Source: an uncultured Alistipes sp.
Lineage (GTDB): Bacteria; Bacteroidota; Bacteroidia; Bacteroidales; Rikenellaceae
Assembly: GCA_944321185.1 (NCBI GenBank)
Contig: CALUKH010000010.1
Span: 1 to 52,085, forward strand
Direction: 5' to 3'
DNA: 52,085 nt
Within the stretch, counting starts at the first letter, position 1, and each line of letters starts with the position of its first letter. Below the pieces are notes generated by a model. That model saw only the letters and a list, made by a program, of their open reading frames with translations, did no database searches and had not been told where the DNA came from. The position numbers and the translations under genes were made by a program. This document shows, piece by piece, positions 26,261-34,782 of this stretch.

Positions 26261-28663
26261 TCAGTCGAAGAACTCTTCGTCGTCGCTCTCCTCGGGTCCG
26301 ATGGCATCCATCTCGTCCTCGCAGTCGTAATGAGGCATCATCGCCGGGCGCACAAACTGATCCGTACGACTGACACCCAGACGTCCGTCGTCGTAGACGC
26401 GCTTGAGGAACTCGCCCACGATCGGCAGGGCCGCCACGCTGCCCTCGCCGCCCGAGATGAAATGCACGGACTGATCCTCACCGCCGACCCATGCGCCGGC
26501 CACCAGTTTCGGCGCCACGCACATGAACCACGCATCGCGGTTCTTGTTCGACGTACCGGTCTTGCCGCCGATCTCCATGTCCGTCAGGCCGAACTGCCAC
26601 TTCAGACGCCCGGCCGTACCGGCATTGACCACCCCTTCGAGCATTGTCAGCATCGTATAGGCCGTGCGTTCGCTGATAGCATCCTGCGACTGCGGGATGA
26701 ACGAAGCGATCAGATTGCCCTGCCGGTCCTCGATGCGCGTGACGAAGATCGGGTCCGTATGCACGCCCTCGTTGGCAAACGTGGAGAAGGCGCTGACCAT
26801 CTCGTAGACGTTCGATTCCGAAGTGCCGAGACACAGCGCCGGCACCGGATCGATAAAGCTGCGGATACCCATGTTGTGGATGAAGTCCGCCACGGCTTCG
26901 GGCTGTTTGGCCTGTTTCATGATCCAGGCCGAATAGTTGTTGCGGCTGCGGGCCAGGCCCCAGCGCAGCGGATGCAGCACACCGTCGTACTCGACCTTGC
27001 CGGCCTCCTTGGGCGACCAGGCCGTGCCGTTGGCCGTCTCGATGGTCGTCGGCAGGTTCGGGACCATCGTGCAGGGGGTGAATCCCAGGTGGTCGATGGC
27101 AAACGTATAGACGAACGGCTTGATCGTCGAACCGATCTGACGCTTGCCCTGCTTGGCCATGTCGTACTTGAAGTAGCGGAAGTTCGGTCCGCCGACGTAG
27201 GCCTTGACATATCCCGTGCGGGGATCCATCGCCACCATCGCCGCGCGCATGATGCGCTTGTGGTGGAGGATCGAATCGCGGGGCGTCATCACCGTGTCGC
27301 GTTCGCCCTTGTAGGTGAAGACCCGCATCGGGCAGGCCTTGTCGAACGAAGCCGTGATCTCGCGGTCGCTGAATCCGGCATTCTTCATCTCGCGGTAGCG
27401 GTCCGAATAGCGGATCGCCTGGCGCATGATCCGCTCACGCTCCTCGCGGTCCGTATCGAGGAAGAGCACCTTCGTGCGGCGGTACTGCGCATCCATCTTG
27501 GGCTGGATGACCGTCTCCATCTGTTTCTGCACGGCCTGTTCGGCGTAGGCCTGCATCGTCGAATTGATCGTCGTGTAGATCTTCAGACCGTCGCGGTAGA
27601 TGTTGTAGGGCGTGCCGTCGGCCTTGCGGTTCTTGTGGCACCAGCCGTAGATCGGGTTTTCGTCATACTCCTTGACGGCCTGTTCGTAGTCCCACTCCGT
27701 ATAGAACTGGCTGCGCTTCGGGCGGTCGGCATTCATCACCAGGCGCAGCATCTCGCGGAAATAGGTGGCCGTACCTTCGTTGTGGGAGATCGGGCGATAG
27801 TTCAGCACGATGGGCAGCGCCGCGATCGAATCGCGCTGATGGCGTGTCAGGGCTCCGGCCTCCTCCATGCGCGAGAGGACCAGATTGCGGCGAGCCAGGG
27901 CGTTGTCGGGGTTGCGCACCGGCGAGTAGCGCGTCGGAGCGTTCACCACGCCGACCAGCACCGCCGCCTCCTGCACGTTGAGTTCGTGGGGCTCCTTGTT
28001 GAAGAACGTATGGGCCGCCGACTTGATGCCGTAGGCATTCGAGCCGTACTCCACCGTATTGAGGTACATGGCGGCAATCTCCTCCTTCGTGTAGTTGTAT
28101 TCGAGTTTGAGGGCCGTGATCCACTCCTTGAGTTTCGAGGTCACGAGCTTTGCCTTGCGGGCCACGCGGCTGCGGTTGCGGGCCGTATCGCGCGGGAAGA
28201 GGTTCTTGGCCAGCTGCTGGGTGATGGTCGAGCCGCCGCCCTGCGAGGTGTTCTGCAGCAGCACGGTCTTGATGGCCACACGCGCCAGCGAGGGGATGTC
28301 GATCCCCGAATGGCTGCGGAAACGGGCATCCTCCGTGGCGATGAGCGCCGCGACGATCGGCGGCACATCATGGCCGTCGAGCCGGATGTGGAGGGTCGAG
28401 TCGGCCGGATAGAGGTCGGCATACTGCACGTAGGAGCGGTTCTGCACGAAGAACGTGCCGATGACCTTGCCGTCCTCGGAGTAGACCTCCGTGGCCAGAT
28501 TGCTGCGGGGGTTCTCCAGCTCCTCGAACGAGGGCAGCCGTCCGAAGACCCCGAGCGTGGTGAGCAGCAGCAGGATGCCCAGCAGCACGAAGGGGGTGAA
28601 CGCCACGCCCCAGATCCATTTTATCGTCCTGGGACTGATCCCCGACTTGTTACGTTGTGCCAT
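26261..28663 (-). CDS. mrcA: Bifunctional penicillin-binding protein 1A
   Basis: The product is 800 residues with one N-terminal membrane helix (about 14-40). The GT51 glycosyltransferase domain has Glu111 in ATEDARFRSHSG and GGGSTITQQLAKN. The transpeptidase domain has Ser512-x-x-Lys515 (GSTIKP), SRN and KTGTS. The enzyme polymerises and cross-links peptidoglycan in the periplasm. The last 25 residues are strongly acidic (CEDEMDAIGPEESDDEEFFD), an unusual ending. A TATCTTTG box stands 18 nt before the ATG. The stop is followed by a tandem-repeat spacer before asd. Confidence 0.96.
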   Translation of the reverse strand: MAQRNKSGISPRTIKWIWGVAFTPFVLLGILLLLTTLGVFGRLPSFEELENPRSNLATEVYSEDGKVIGTFFVQNRSYVQYADLYPADSTLHIRLDGHDVPPIVAALIATEDARFRSHSGIDIPSLARVAIKTVLLQNTSQGGGSTITQQLAKNLFPRDTARNRSRVARKAKLVTSKLKEWITALKLEYNYTKEEIAAMYLNTVEYGSNAYGIKSAAHTFFNKEPHELNVQEAAVLVGVVNAPTRYSPVRNPDNALARRNLVLSRMEEAGALTRHQRDSIAALPIVLNYRPISHNEGTATYFREMLRLVMNADRPKRSQFYTEWDYEQAVKEYDENPIYGWCHKNRKADGTPYNIYRDGLKIYTTINSTMQAYAEQAVQKQMETVIQPKMDAQYRRTKVLFLDTDREERERIMRQAIRYSDRYREMKNAGFSDREITASFDKACPMRVFTYKGERDTVMTPRDSILHHKRIMRAAMVAMDPRTGYVKAYVGGPNFRYFKYDMAKQGKRQIGSTIKPFVYTFAIDHLGFTPCTMVPNLPTTIETANGTAWSPKEAGKVEYDGVLHPLRWGLARSRNNYSAWIMKQAKQPEAVADFIHNMGIRSFIDPVPALCLGTSESNVYEMVSAFSTFANEGVHTDPIFVTRIEDRQGNLIASFIPQSQDAISERTAYTMLTMLEGVVNAGTAGRLKWQFGLTDMEIGGKTGTSNKNRDAWFMCVAPKLVAGAWVGGEDQSVHFISGGEGSVAALPIVGEFLKRVYDDGRLGVSRTDQFVRPAMMPHYDCEDEMDAIGPEESDDEEFFD

Positions 28664-28680
28664 AAGACCGAATTTTGCAG

Positions 28681-28688
28681 CAAAGATA
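28681..28688 (-). promoter_or_regulatory. -7 box TATCTTTG for PBP1A
   Basis: A perfect TAnnTTTG match on the minus strand in the 36-nt gap after the preceding gene. It suggests PBP1A has its own promoter in addition to read-through. Confidence 0.65.
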
Positions 28689-28699
28689 CAAAATATTCC

Positions 28700-31639
28700 C
28701 TAAAACGGCAGACCGAGCGAGGCGCCGACCCATACTCCGCCGCTCGAGGGGTGATAACACGAGAGGGTGAAGGTCGACGTAGCGGAAGCGGGCTGTCGGA
28801 AGAGGTTGAAATCGAAGACCAGGTCGCCGCCTGCCGACCAGATCTGCCGCCACGTCAACGCGCCGCTGGCCGGGCGCCGGAACCGGGCCACGTCACCGCC
28901 GACGTTGAGCCGGATGCGCTTGAAGTAGATCACCGAGCCGATGCCTCCCTCGGGATACCACACCGGCAGCTGGTAGTTGATCTCGCCGGCCGAGTAGTTG
29001 TCCGAGACGATGTCGGCCGAGGAGAAGCCCCGCGGAATGAGGCGCGTCGACTTGTAGCTCAACGGGGAGTAGCCGCCCGGGAACTTGTAGCCGCCGACCG
29101 ACGTCTGGTAGGTCGCCGCCACCGACAGCGAATGGTGAGCCGCCACACCCGGCAGATAGGTCTGGCCGTAGAAGAGGATCAGATCGCTGAAGTAGCGGTT
29201 CGAGGGGTTGAACGTGTAGCTGGCCGAGAGGGTGTATCCCCAGCGCGGGGCGAAATCGCGATGGGCCATGCGCACCTGATCGGTGAACCCGACGCCGAAG
29301 GCGATGCGCTGCAGTCCCTTGCGGAAACCGACATGCTGGATGTTGGTGATTCCGCCATTGCTGCCCCACTCGATCTTGCCCAGATCGGCCACCATGCCGT
29401 TCGAGTAGTTCCATCCGGCCGAGACGGAGAACTGCCGCGTGTGGTAACCGCGCTGCAGGTAGACGGGCAGCGTGGCCGTCAGCCCCACGGAGTAGTACTT
29501 GTCGGGGGCCGGACGCGACTGATATTCGTATTTTCCGGTCTGGGCGTTGTACTGCCCGAGCGAGTAGAAGAGCTGGTTGCCGCCGTACGAGGCGTCCAGA
29601 TCGAAGCGTACGCCCAGTCCGAAGTAGCGAATGCCGAGGTTGAAGAGCGAACCTTCGTGACGGTTCCAGCCGTAGGAGGCGTAGGCCTCGGTGTTCGAGA
29701 GCAGGTTCTGCGAGATGACCGTCACGCCGGCATTCAGGTCGATCGACTGCTCCTCGACCAGCGCAAAGGGATTGAAAGCCAGCGGCATCCAGCTGTGGAC
29801 ATTGACCAGATTGGGCACCTTGCGGTAACGCCGGGCCCGGAAGTCATCGCTCTGAAGCGTCGAATCCGCCGTCGTAAAGCGCACCGTATCGAGATTGACC
29901 ACCTCCCAGCGCCGTCGCGGCGGATTGACCCGATTGACGGGCAGCCGCGAGGCCGCAACGGGAATCAGCGCACTGTCGGCCGACTGTTCAGCCAGGCGGT
30001 AACCCCGGCGGTCGTAGGTCGTCAACAGCACGCGGTCGCCCGCCGGCGAGGGATCGAACGACCCGTAGGTCGAGGTCGTGATCCGGTATTCGCGGCCGCG
30101 CAGCAGGTCGTAACAGTGGGCTTCGTCCTTGCCCGAGGCGATCGAGCCGTAGTAGAGGCGTCCGCCACCGGCCCGCAGGTCCGACAGCGTGATATAGGCC
30201 CCCCGGGTCACGGAGTGGAGCCCTTCGGCGTCGATACGTCCAAGCCACATACCGCTGTTGTCGGTCACCAGCACGTACCACGCCCGCGTAAGATCGTCCC
30301 ACGCCAGCCCGTGCAGTTCCGTGCGTCCGGGCACCGTGAAGCGCTGCTCCTCGCCGCCGTCCGCCCGCACGACCACCATATAACGCCCGTCCGGAGCATA
30401 TTCGACCCAGCCCATGGCCTCGGGTGTCGAGGTCGGATAGAGCACTCGCCGGGCCGGGCCCACCGTGCGCGGACGCCCGTCGGCAAGGTTCATGTAGCAG
30501 AGCTGCGAGTTGACCCGCTGTTCGTAGAGGGCCGAACGGCGGTATTCGGTCCACCAGACGCGTCCGTTGCCGAGCGACGGGCGCGTCGAGATCAGCCCCG
30601 TCGAGGCGATCGTCCGCTCGCGGCCCGTGCGGCGGTCCACCACCACGAAACGCGACACGCGCGCCAGGTCGGTCTTCACCGCCAGAATGGCCGTATCGCC
30701 CAGCGCCAGCGGCCATTCATACTCCGTATGGTTGCGTGCCGGGAGGTCGACCAGCGGTCGGGCGCTGTTCCGTTCGGCGGGCAGCGAATCCCAGAATCGC
30801 TCCAACTCGTCGAACGTCTCGCGGAAGAGTTTGCTGACATTCGTGTCGTAATACTTCTCCAGCGCCACCCGCGTGGTGGCCAGCACATAGGGATTGCGCG
30901 AACCGTACCACGTCACACGGTCCCAGATGTTCTCGCCGTAGCGCTCCCAGGCGTACGAACAGATCTGATAGCCCAGTTCGTAGTGGTCGGGGATATAGTC
31001 GCGGTAGGAGCCGCAGAACCAGCGGTCGATGTTGCGATGATCACGTCCGACACTCCCCATGGCACGGTAGGCCATCGAGAAGGAGGGCTGCAGACCGCGT
31101 CCGAACGACGACATCATCGTCTCCGACATCACCGCATCGCCCTCCATGGCCCAGATCGGCATGCACAGCAGGCCGATGGTCGAGCCCTGCTGACCGAGCA
31201 GATAGCTCAACACGCGGATCACCCCCCGATCGAGGTTGTTGTACTGTACGGCATGGCGGTATTCGTGGGCCACAAGCTGCTTGCACCACGGCATCGAATA
31301 ACCGTCGATGGCCGGCGAGGTGAGGAATTCGACTCGTTTCGGGAGGTACATGACCAGACCGTTCGACTGGAAATTCTCGGGGTGCATGACAAACGGGATG
31401 CGCATCGGACCATGGCGGAACCCATAGGCGATGTCGGGCTGCACGGTGCGGATGTAGAAGAGCGTGCGCCGGGCCAGCTCCGAGACCGTGTCGGGGTAGA
31501 TCATCCGCACGTCGGGCGTACGGATCGTCGACCACTTCAACGGAGGATCCGAGCCCCACGTGTAATACTGGGCCCGGGCCCGCCCGACGCCGAAAAGCAG
31601 CGCCGCAAGCAGCACGAAGAACAGCAACGGCCGGCGCAC
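28700..31639 (-). CDS. Large outer-membrane protein: HExxH peptidase-like domain, propeller and beta-barrel
   Basis: The product is 979 residues with a signal peptide (1-23). Residues about 35-270 contain VAHEYRHAVQYN, an HExxH motif (His125, Glu126, His129). WAMEGDAVMSE (Glu166) follows 37 residues later, matching the third ligand and glutamate of gluzincin (MA-clan) peptidases. About 310-610 is made of repeats like RYMVVVRADGGEEQ and GRLYYGSIASGKDEAH, consistent with a TolB-like propeller. From about 640 to the end the sequence alternates in the manner of a surface-antigen beta-barrel and ends LGLPF. It is encoded 1 nt after a SUI1-type gene. The role is unknown: protease, assembly factor or receptor are all possible. 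The domain limits are estimates. Confidence 0.8.
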   Translation of the reverse strand: MRRPLLFFVLLAALLFGVGRARAQYYTWGSDPPLKWSTIRTPDVRMIYPDTVSELARRTLFYIRTVQPDIAYGFRHGPMRIPFVMHPENFQSNGLVMYLPKRVEFLTSPAIDGYSMPWCKQLVAHEYRHAVQYNNLDRGVIRVLSYLLGQQGSTIGLLCMPIWAMEGDAVMSETMMSSFGRGLQPSFSMAYRAMGSVGRDHRNIDRWFCGSYRDYIPDHYELGYQICSYAWERYGENIWDRVTWYGSRNPYVLATTRVALEKYYDTNVSKLFRETFDELERFWDSLPAERNSARPLVDLPARNHTEYEWPLALGDTAILAVKTDLARVSRFVVVDRRTGRERTIASTGLISTRPSLGNGRVWWTEYRRSALYEQRVNSQLCYMNLADGRPRTVGPARRVLYPTSTPEAMGWVEYAPDGRYMVVVRADGGEEQRFTVPGRTELHGLAWDDLTRAWYVLVTDNSGMWLGRIDAEGLHSVTRGAYITLSDLRAGGGRLYYGSIASGKDEAHCYDLLRGREYRITTSTYGSFDPSPAGDRVLLTTYDRRGYRLAEQSADSALIPVAASRLPVNRVNPPRRRWEVVNLDTVRFTTADSTLQSDDFRARRYRKVPNLVNVHSWMPLAFNPFALVEEQSIDLNAGVTVISQNLLSNTEAYASYGWNRHEGSLFNLGIRYFGLGVRFDLDASYGGNQLFYSLGQYNAQTGKYEYQSRPAPDKYYSVGLTATLPVYLQRGYHTRQFSVSAGWNYSNGMVADLGKIEWGSNGGITNIQHVGFRKGLQRIAFGVGFTDQVRMAHRDFAPRWGYTLSASYTFNPSNRYFSDLILFYGQTYLPGVAAHHSLSVAATYQTSVGGYKFPGGYSPLSYKSTRLIPRGFSSADIVSDNYSAGEINYQLPVWYPEGGIGSVIYFKRIRLNVGGDVARFRRPASGALTWRQIWSAGGDLVFDFNLFRQPASATSTFTLSCYHPSSGGVWVGASLGLPF

Positions 31640-31640
31640 G

Positions 31641-31988
31641 TCAGGAGCCGGCTTTTTTGCAGCGGTAACCGCTGCGGGTGAGCAGTTCGACGACCCGGTC
31701 GCGGTGGTCGCCCTGGATGATGATCTCGCCCTGCTTGGCCGCGCCGCCGACGCCGCAACGCGTCTTGAGCAGCCGCGCCAGCGCCAGCAGATCCTCGTCG
31801 CGTCCCACGAAGCCCCGTATCAGCGTGACGACCTTGCCGCCGCGCTGCTTGCGGTCGAGCCACACGCGCAGATCCTGCTGCTGCGGCGGAAGGGTCTCCG
31901 CTTCGGGCTCCTCGGCGGTTTCATATTTGAAATCGGGATTGGTCGAGTAGACCATCCCCAGGCGGGATTTCCAATCGTTGTCTGCCAT
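31641..31988 (-). CDS. SUI1/YciH family translation factor
   Basis: The product is 115 residues from ATG 31988. The C-terminal 75 residues have the SUI1 (eIF1) fold with LDRKQRGGKVVTLIRGF, LLKTRCGVGGAAKQGEIIIQGDH (the conserved CGxGG segment), and a short basic end. Bacterial members bind the 30S subunit and affect start-site selection; their exact role is not settled. The 40-residue N-terminal part is acidic and probably disordered. It is followed after 1 nt by the large outer-membrane protein, so they share a transcript. The promoter overlaps that of the divergent DUF4435 gene. Confidence 0.9.
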   Translation of the reverse strand: MADNDWKSRLGMVYSTNPDFKYETAEEPEAETLPPQQQDLRVWLDRKQRGGKVVTLIRGFVGRDEDLLALARLLKTRCGVGGAAKQGEIIIQGDHRDRVVELLTRSGYRCKKAGS

Positions 31989-32036
31989 AAATCGTGTTCG
32001 GAAGGTGGAAATAAAACGCCGAAACAGTCGCTTTAT

Positions 32037-32068
32037 TTTGCGCAAAAATACGAAATTATTTATCTTTG
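32037..32068 (+). promoter_or_regulatory. Perfect Bacteroidetes promoter (TTTG-20-TATCTTTG)
   Basis: The TTTG at 32037-32040 and TATCTTTG at 32061-32068 match the consensus exactly with a 20-nt spacer. The ATG at 32076 is only 7 nt after the box, so the mRNA would be leaderless or nearly so. Confidence 0.85.
32043..32050 (-). promoter_or_regulatory. -7 box TATTTTTG of the SUI1 gene, inside the opposite promoter
   Basis: Read on the minus strand, 54 nt before the SUI1 start. It lies in the spacer of the divergent promoter, so the two transcription starts could compete. No good -33 box was found. Confidence 0.55.
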
Positions 32069-32075
32069 TATACGT

Positions 32076-33173
32076 ATGGCCAGGAAGTTCCCCCAAAAAC
32101 CGCGCAAAACCGAGGTCTTTGCGCATCCGAAACGGCTCGAGGAGCTGCCAAAGCCCCTGCCCGCCAACCCCGATCAACGACTCGTCAGGGTCTACGTCGA
32201 GGGGTATGAGGACGTGGCCTTCTGGCGCGGGATCTTCGACCATTTCCAGAACCCCTACCTGCGGTTCGAGATCTCGGTGCCGGACCGCGGCGACCTGCCC
32301 AAGGGCAAGAAGGTCCTGCTGGGGATGATCCCCCAGTCGTCCGAGGAGATGATCCTCTGCGTCGATTCGGACTTCGACTACCTCTTCGCCGGACGCACCG
32401 AACAGTCACGCCAGGTGGCCGACGCCCGATTCATGTTCCACACCTACGCCTACGCCACCGAAAACTACCTCTGTTACGCCCCCTCGCTGCACAACGTCTG
32501 CGTCAAGGCCACCAAGAACGATACGCGGATCTTCGACTTCGTACGCTTCATGCACGAATATTCGTGCATCATCTACCCGCTCTTTCTCTGGTACGCCTTT
32601 TCGGCACAGCTCTCTTCGGAGAATGTCTTCCCGCTCGTCGACTTCAAGGCCTCGGTACGGCTGGGCTACCTCGAACTCGAGGACAACGGCCAGCGCACCC
32701 TCGAATGGCTCCGCCGCAACGTCGCCAAACGCGAAGAGCTGCTCCGCCGCCGCAATCCGAAGATGATCGAACCGATGAAGGAGTTCGAGTTGCAGCTGCA
32801 GCAGCGCGGCGTGAAGCCCGAGAACACCTATCTCTTCATGCATGGCCACACGCTGATGGACAACGTGGTGATGGTGCTGCTGAACACCGTCTGCGAGAAG
32901 CTGCGCGACCTGTCGATCGCCCGCATCACAGCCTCCCAGAAGCAGGGCGTGGCGCTGAAAAACGAGATGTCGAACTATACGAATTCGCTGCGGTCGATCC
33001 GCGACGTGCTGCTCGACAACGAAAACTACACGAAGTGTCCGCTCTACAAGAGCCTCCAGCGCGACATCGAGCGCTACATCGCCCGCACGATCTGGAACAT
33101 GAAACGCAACGGCGAGATTCAGGAACGCTCCGTGGTAGGCATTCTCCACCGCCTGCGCCAGGGGGTCTTCTGA
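32076..33173 (+). CDS. DUF4435 protein with a TOPRIM-like active site
   Basis: The product is 365 residues, without signal peptide. The N-terminal part has RVYVEGYEDVAFW (Glu42, Asp46) and then EEMILCVDSDFDYL (Asp97, Asp99, Asp101). This glutamate plus DxD pattern is that of TOPRIM nucleases, and DUF4435 is the family that includes the AriB effector of PARIS anti-phage systems (family knowledge). Residues about 130-365 are helical with no motif I know. There is no ATPase partner next to it, so it is not a complete PARIS locus, and a housekeeping nucleic-acid role is at least as likely. It has a perfect promoter, a nearly leaderless start, and its own terminator. Confidence 0.78.
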   Translation: MARKFPQKPRKTEVFAHPKRLEELPKPLPANPDQRLVRVYVEGYEDVAFWRGIFDHFQNPYLRFEISVPDRGDLPKGKKVLLGMIPQSSEEMILCVDSDFDYLFAGRTEQSRQVADARFMFHTYAYATENYLCYAPSLHNVCVKATKNDTRIFDFVRFMHEYSCIIYPLFLWYAFSAQLSSENVFPLVDFKASVRLGYLELEDNGQRTLEWLRRNVAKREELLRRRNPKMIEPMKEFELQLQQRGVKPENTYLFMHGHTLMDNVVMVLLNTVCEKLRDLSIARITASQKQGVALKNEMSNYTNSLRSIRDVLLDNENYTKCPLYKSLQRDIERYIARTIWNMKRNGEIQERSVVGILHRLRQGVF

Positions 33174-33252
33174 GCAGCCCGGGAAACCCCGGTTCAGATA
33201 CAGCCGGGACGAGAGATGGGCGATCCGGCCCCCGCTTCCGATCGCAGTCCAC

Positions 33253-33282
33253 AAAAAAAGAGAGCCGCAAAGCTCTCTTTTT
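33253..33282. terminator. Bidirectional terminator
   Basis: An 11-bp perfect stem (AAAAAGAGAGC) with a 6-nt loop and T/A runs, lying between the convergent DUF4435 and aspartate kinase genes. The rest of the 256-nt gap shows no feature. Confidence 0.85.
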
Positions 33283-33429
33283 CATTCCGGAACCGCCCGC
33301 AGAAAGGGCTTCGGAGCCGGATTACCGACTCTTCCGGATCCATTCAAGAACGGCTCTTCCGCCCCTGGCGCCACGAAATTACGGTCGCACCGCCGCTGCA
33401 ACCGATTTGCAAGCCTCACGGCTTCGGGA

Positions 33430-34695
33430 TCAATACTGCCCCTGCTTCTTGCGGACGATGCGCACGGTCGACTGCGTGGCCTGGCGGATGAAGACCTGCG
33501 GTCCCCGGGCGTAACGACGCCACAGATCATCCGTATAACCGCGGATGGTCAACAGCTCCATGTCGCGCGCGGTCATCACGTCGAAACCCGATTCGCGCAG
33601 CGCCCGGACCACCTCGTCGATGTGCCACGAGTTGTCGATGCACAGACTCAGGTTCACGGCCGAGTTGTGGATCAGATTGGTCTTGATGCGGAAGCGCTCC
33701 AGCAGCGAGAAGATCGTCGCGAACTTCTCCTCCAGCACGAACGAAAAGTCCCGCGAACGGATCGTCAGCAGCACCTGATCCTTCTTCAGGATGAGGATCG
33801 GCACGTCGACCGGCGCCGACATGCCGCGGATCACCGTTCCCGGCTTGCGCTTGTCGCCGAACGGCCGCACGTAGAGCGGTATATTCTTGTTCTGCAGCGG
33901 TTTGATGGTCTTCGGATGGATGATCTGCGCACCGCTGTAGGCCAGTTCGATCGTATCGAGATAGTTCAGTTCGGCGATCTGCACGGCATCGGGGAAGATC
34001 TTCGGGTCGGCATTCAGCACGCCGTCGACATCCTTCCACACCGACATCGATTCGGCATCGAGGATATTGGCCGCCACGGCCGCCGAGTAGTCCGAGCCTT
34101 CGCGGCCGAGCGTGGTGGTCGTACCGTCGGGCGCACCGCCGATGAAGCCCTGTCCGATGAAGATCGTCTCCGGCCCCCCGGCCACGGCCGCACGCAACAG
34201 CGGCGCCGAAGCCTCGATGTCGACGCCGGCATCCTTGTGGCGCTGCTCCGTAACGAAGCAGCGGCGCATGTCGATCCAGCGGTTCGGAACGCCGGCATAG
34301 TTCAGATACTCGGAAATGATCGTCGTCGAGACCAGCTCGCCGTAGGCCACGATCGTATCGTACCACAGTTCGGCATCCTCCGGACGGTAAACAGTCTGCG
34401 TGGCGACACGCTCCAGTTCGTCGAAGAGCGTATCGACACGCTCCAGACGCTTGGGCTCGTGCCACAGATCGTCGATGATCTCCGCATGGTACTGCCGCAG
34501 TTGGGCGATGTGTTCGAGCGACTGTTCGCTGTCGCCCTTCTGGAGCCCCTCGAAGACCTTCTCCAGGGCATTGGTCGTCTTGCCCATGGCCGAGACGATG
34601 ATGAAAAGATGCTGTTCGTCGTCGATGATGCGGCGCAGGTTTCTCACCCCGTCGGCATTCCGCACCGACGCGCCTCCGAATTTGTAGACCTTCAT
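33430..34695 (-). CDS. lysC: Aspartate kinase
   Basis: The product is 421 residues. The catalytic domain has KFGGASVRNADG at the start, FIGGAPDGTTTTLGREGSDYSAA in the middle, and ELAYSGAQIIHPKTIKP before the regulatory part. The C-terminal 130 residues form ACT-type repeats (VDVPILILKKDQVLLTIRSRDF, SAVNLSLCIDN) that bind amino-acid feedback inhibitors. It phosphorylates aspartate, the first step toward lysine, diaminopimelate, threonine and methionine. asd lies about 7 kb away, and dapD is close. It is monofunctional: no homoserine dehydrogenase is fused. Confidence 0.95.
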   Translation of the reverse strand: MKVYKFGGASVRNADGVRNLRRIIDDEQHLFIIVSAMGKTTNALEKVFEGLQKGDSEQSLEHIAQLRQYHAEIIDDLWHEPKRLERVDTLFDELERVATQTVYRPEDAELWYDTIVAYGELVSTTIISEYLNYAGVPNRWIDMRRCFVTEQRHKDAGVDIEASAPLLRAAVAGGPETIFIGQGFIGGAPDGTTTTLGREGSDYSAAVAANILDAESMSVWKDVDGVLNADPKIFPDAVQIAELNYLDTIELAYSGAQIIHPKTIKPLQNKNIPLYVRPFGDKRKPGTVIRGMSAPVDVPILILKKDQVLLTIRSRDFSFVLEEKFATIFSLLERFRIKTNLIHNSAVNLSLCIDNSWHIDEVVRALRESGFDVMTARDMELLTIRGYTDDLWRRYARGPQVFIRQATQSTVRIVRKKQGQY

Positions 34696-34732
34696 ATTTT
34701 TCCGTTTAACCTAACCTTCTCGAATGGTCCGT

Positions 34733-34762
34733 AGCGGGACGCCGTCCGTGCGACGTCCCGTA
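34733..34762. terminator. Hairpin between lysC and the prolyl oligopeptidase gene
   Basis: GCGGGACG (34734-34741) pairs with CGTCCCGT (34754-34761), with one G-T pair and a 12-nt loop. It may end the oligopeptidase transcript or belong to the lysC leader. There is no clear T-run. Confidence 0.4.
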
Positions 34763-34782
34763 CGGGTTCGTTTCAAAAATCC

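Noticed and set aside
25319-31681. A very long open frame (about 2,120 codons) on the plus strand opposite PBP1A and the large outer-membrane protein
   Set aside because: It is antisense to two well-supported genes, has a His/Arg/Gly-rich composition typical of a shadow frame in GC-rich DNA, and has no recognisable domain or promoter.
32076-33173. PARIS-type anti-phage system
   Set aside because: Only the DUF4435 half is present. The neighbours are a SUI1 factor and aspartate kinase, with no AAA ATPase, so a complete system is not supported.
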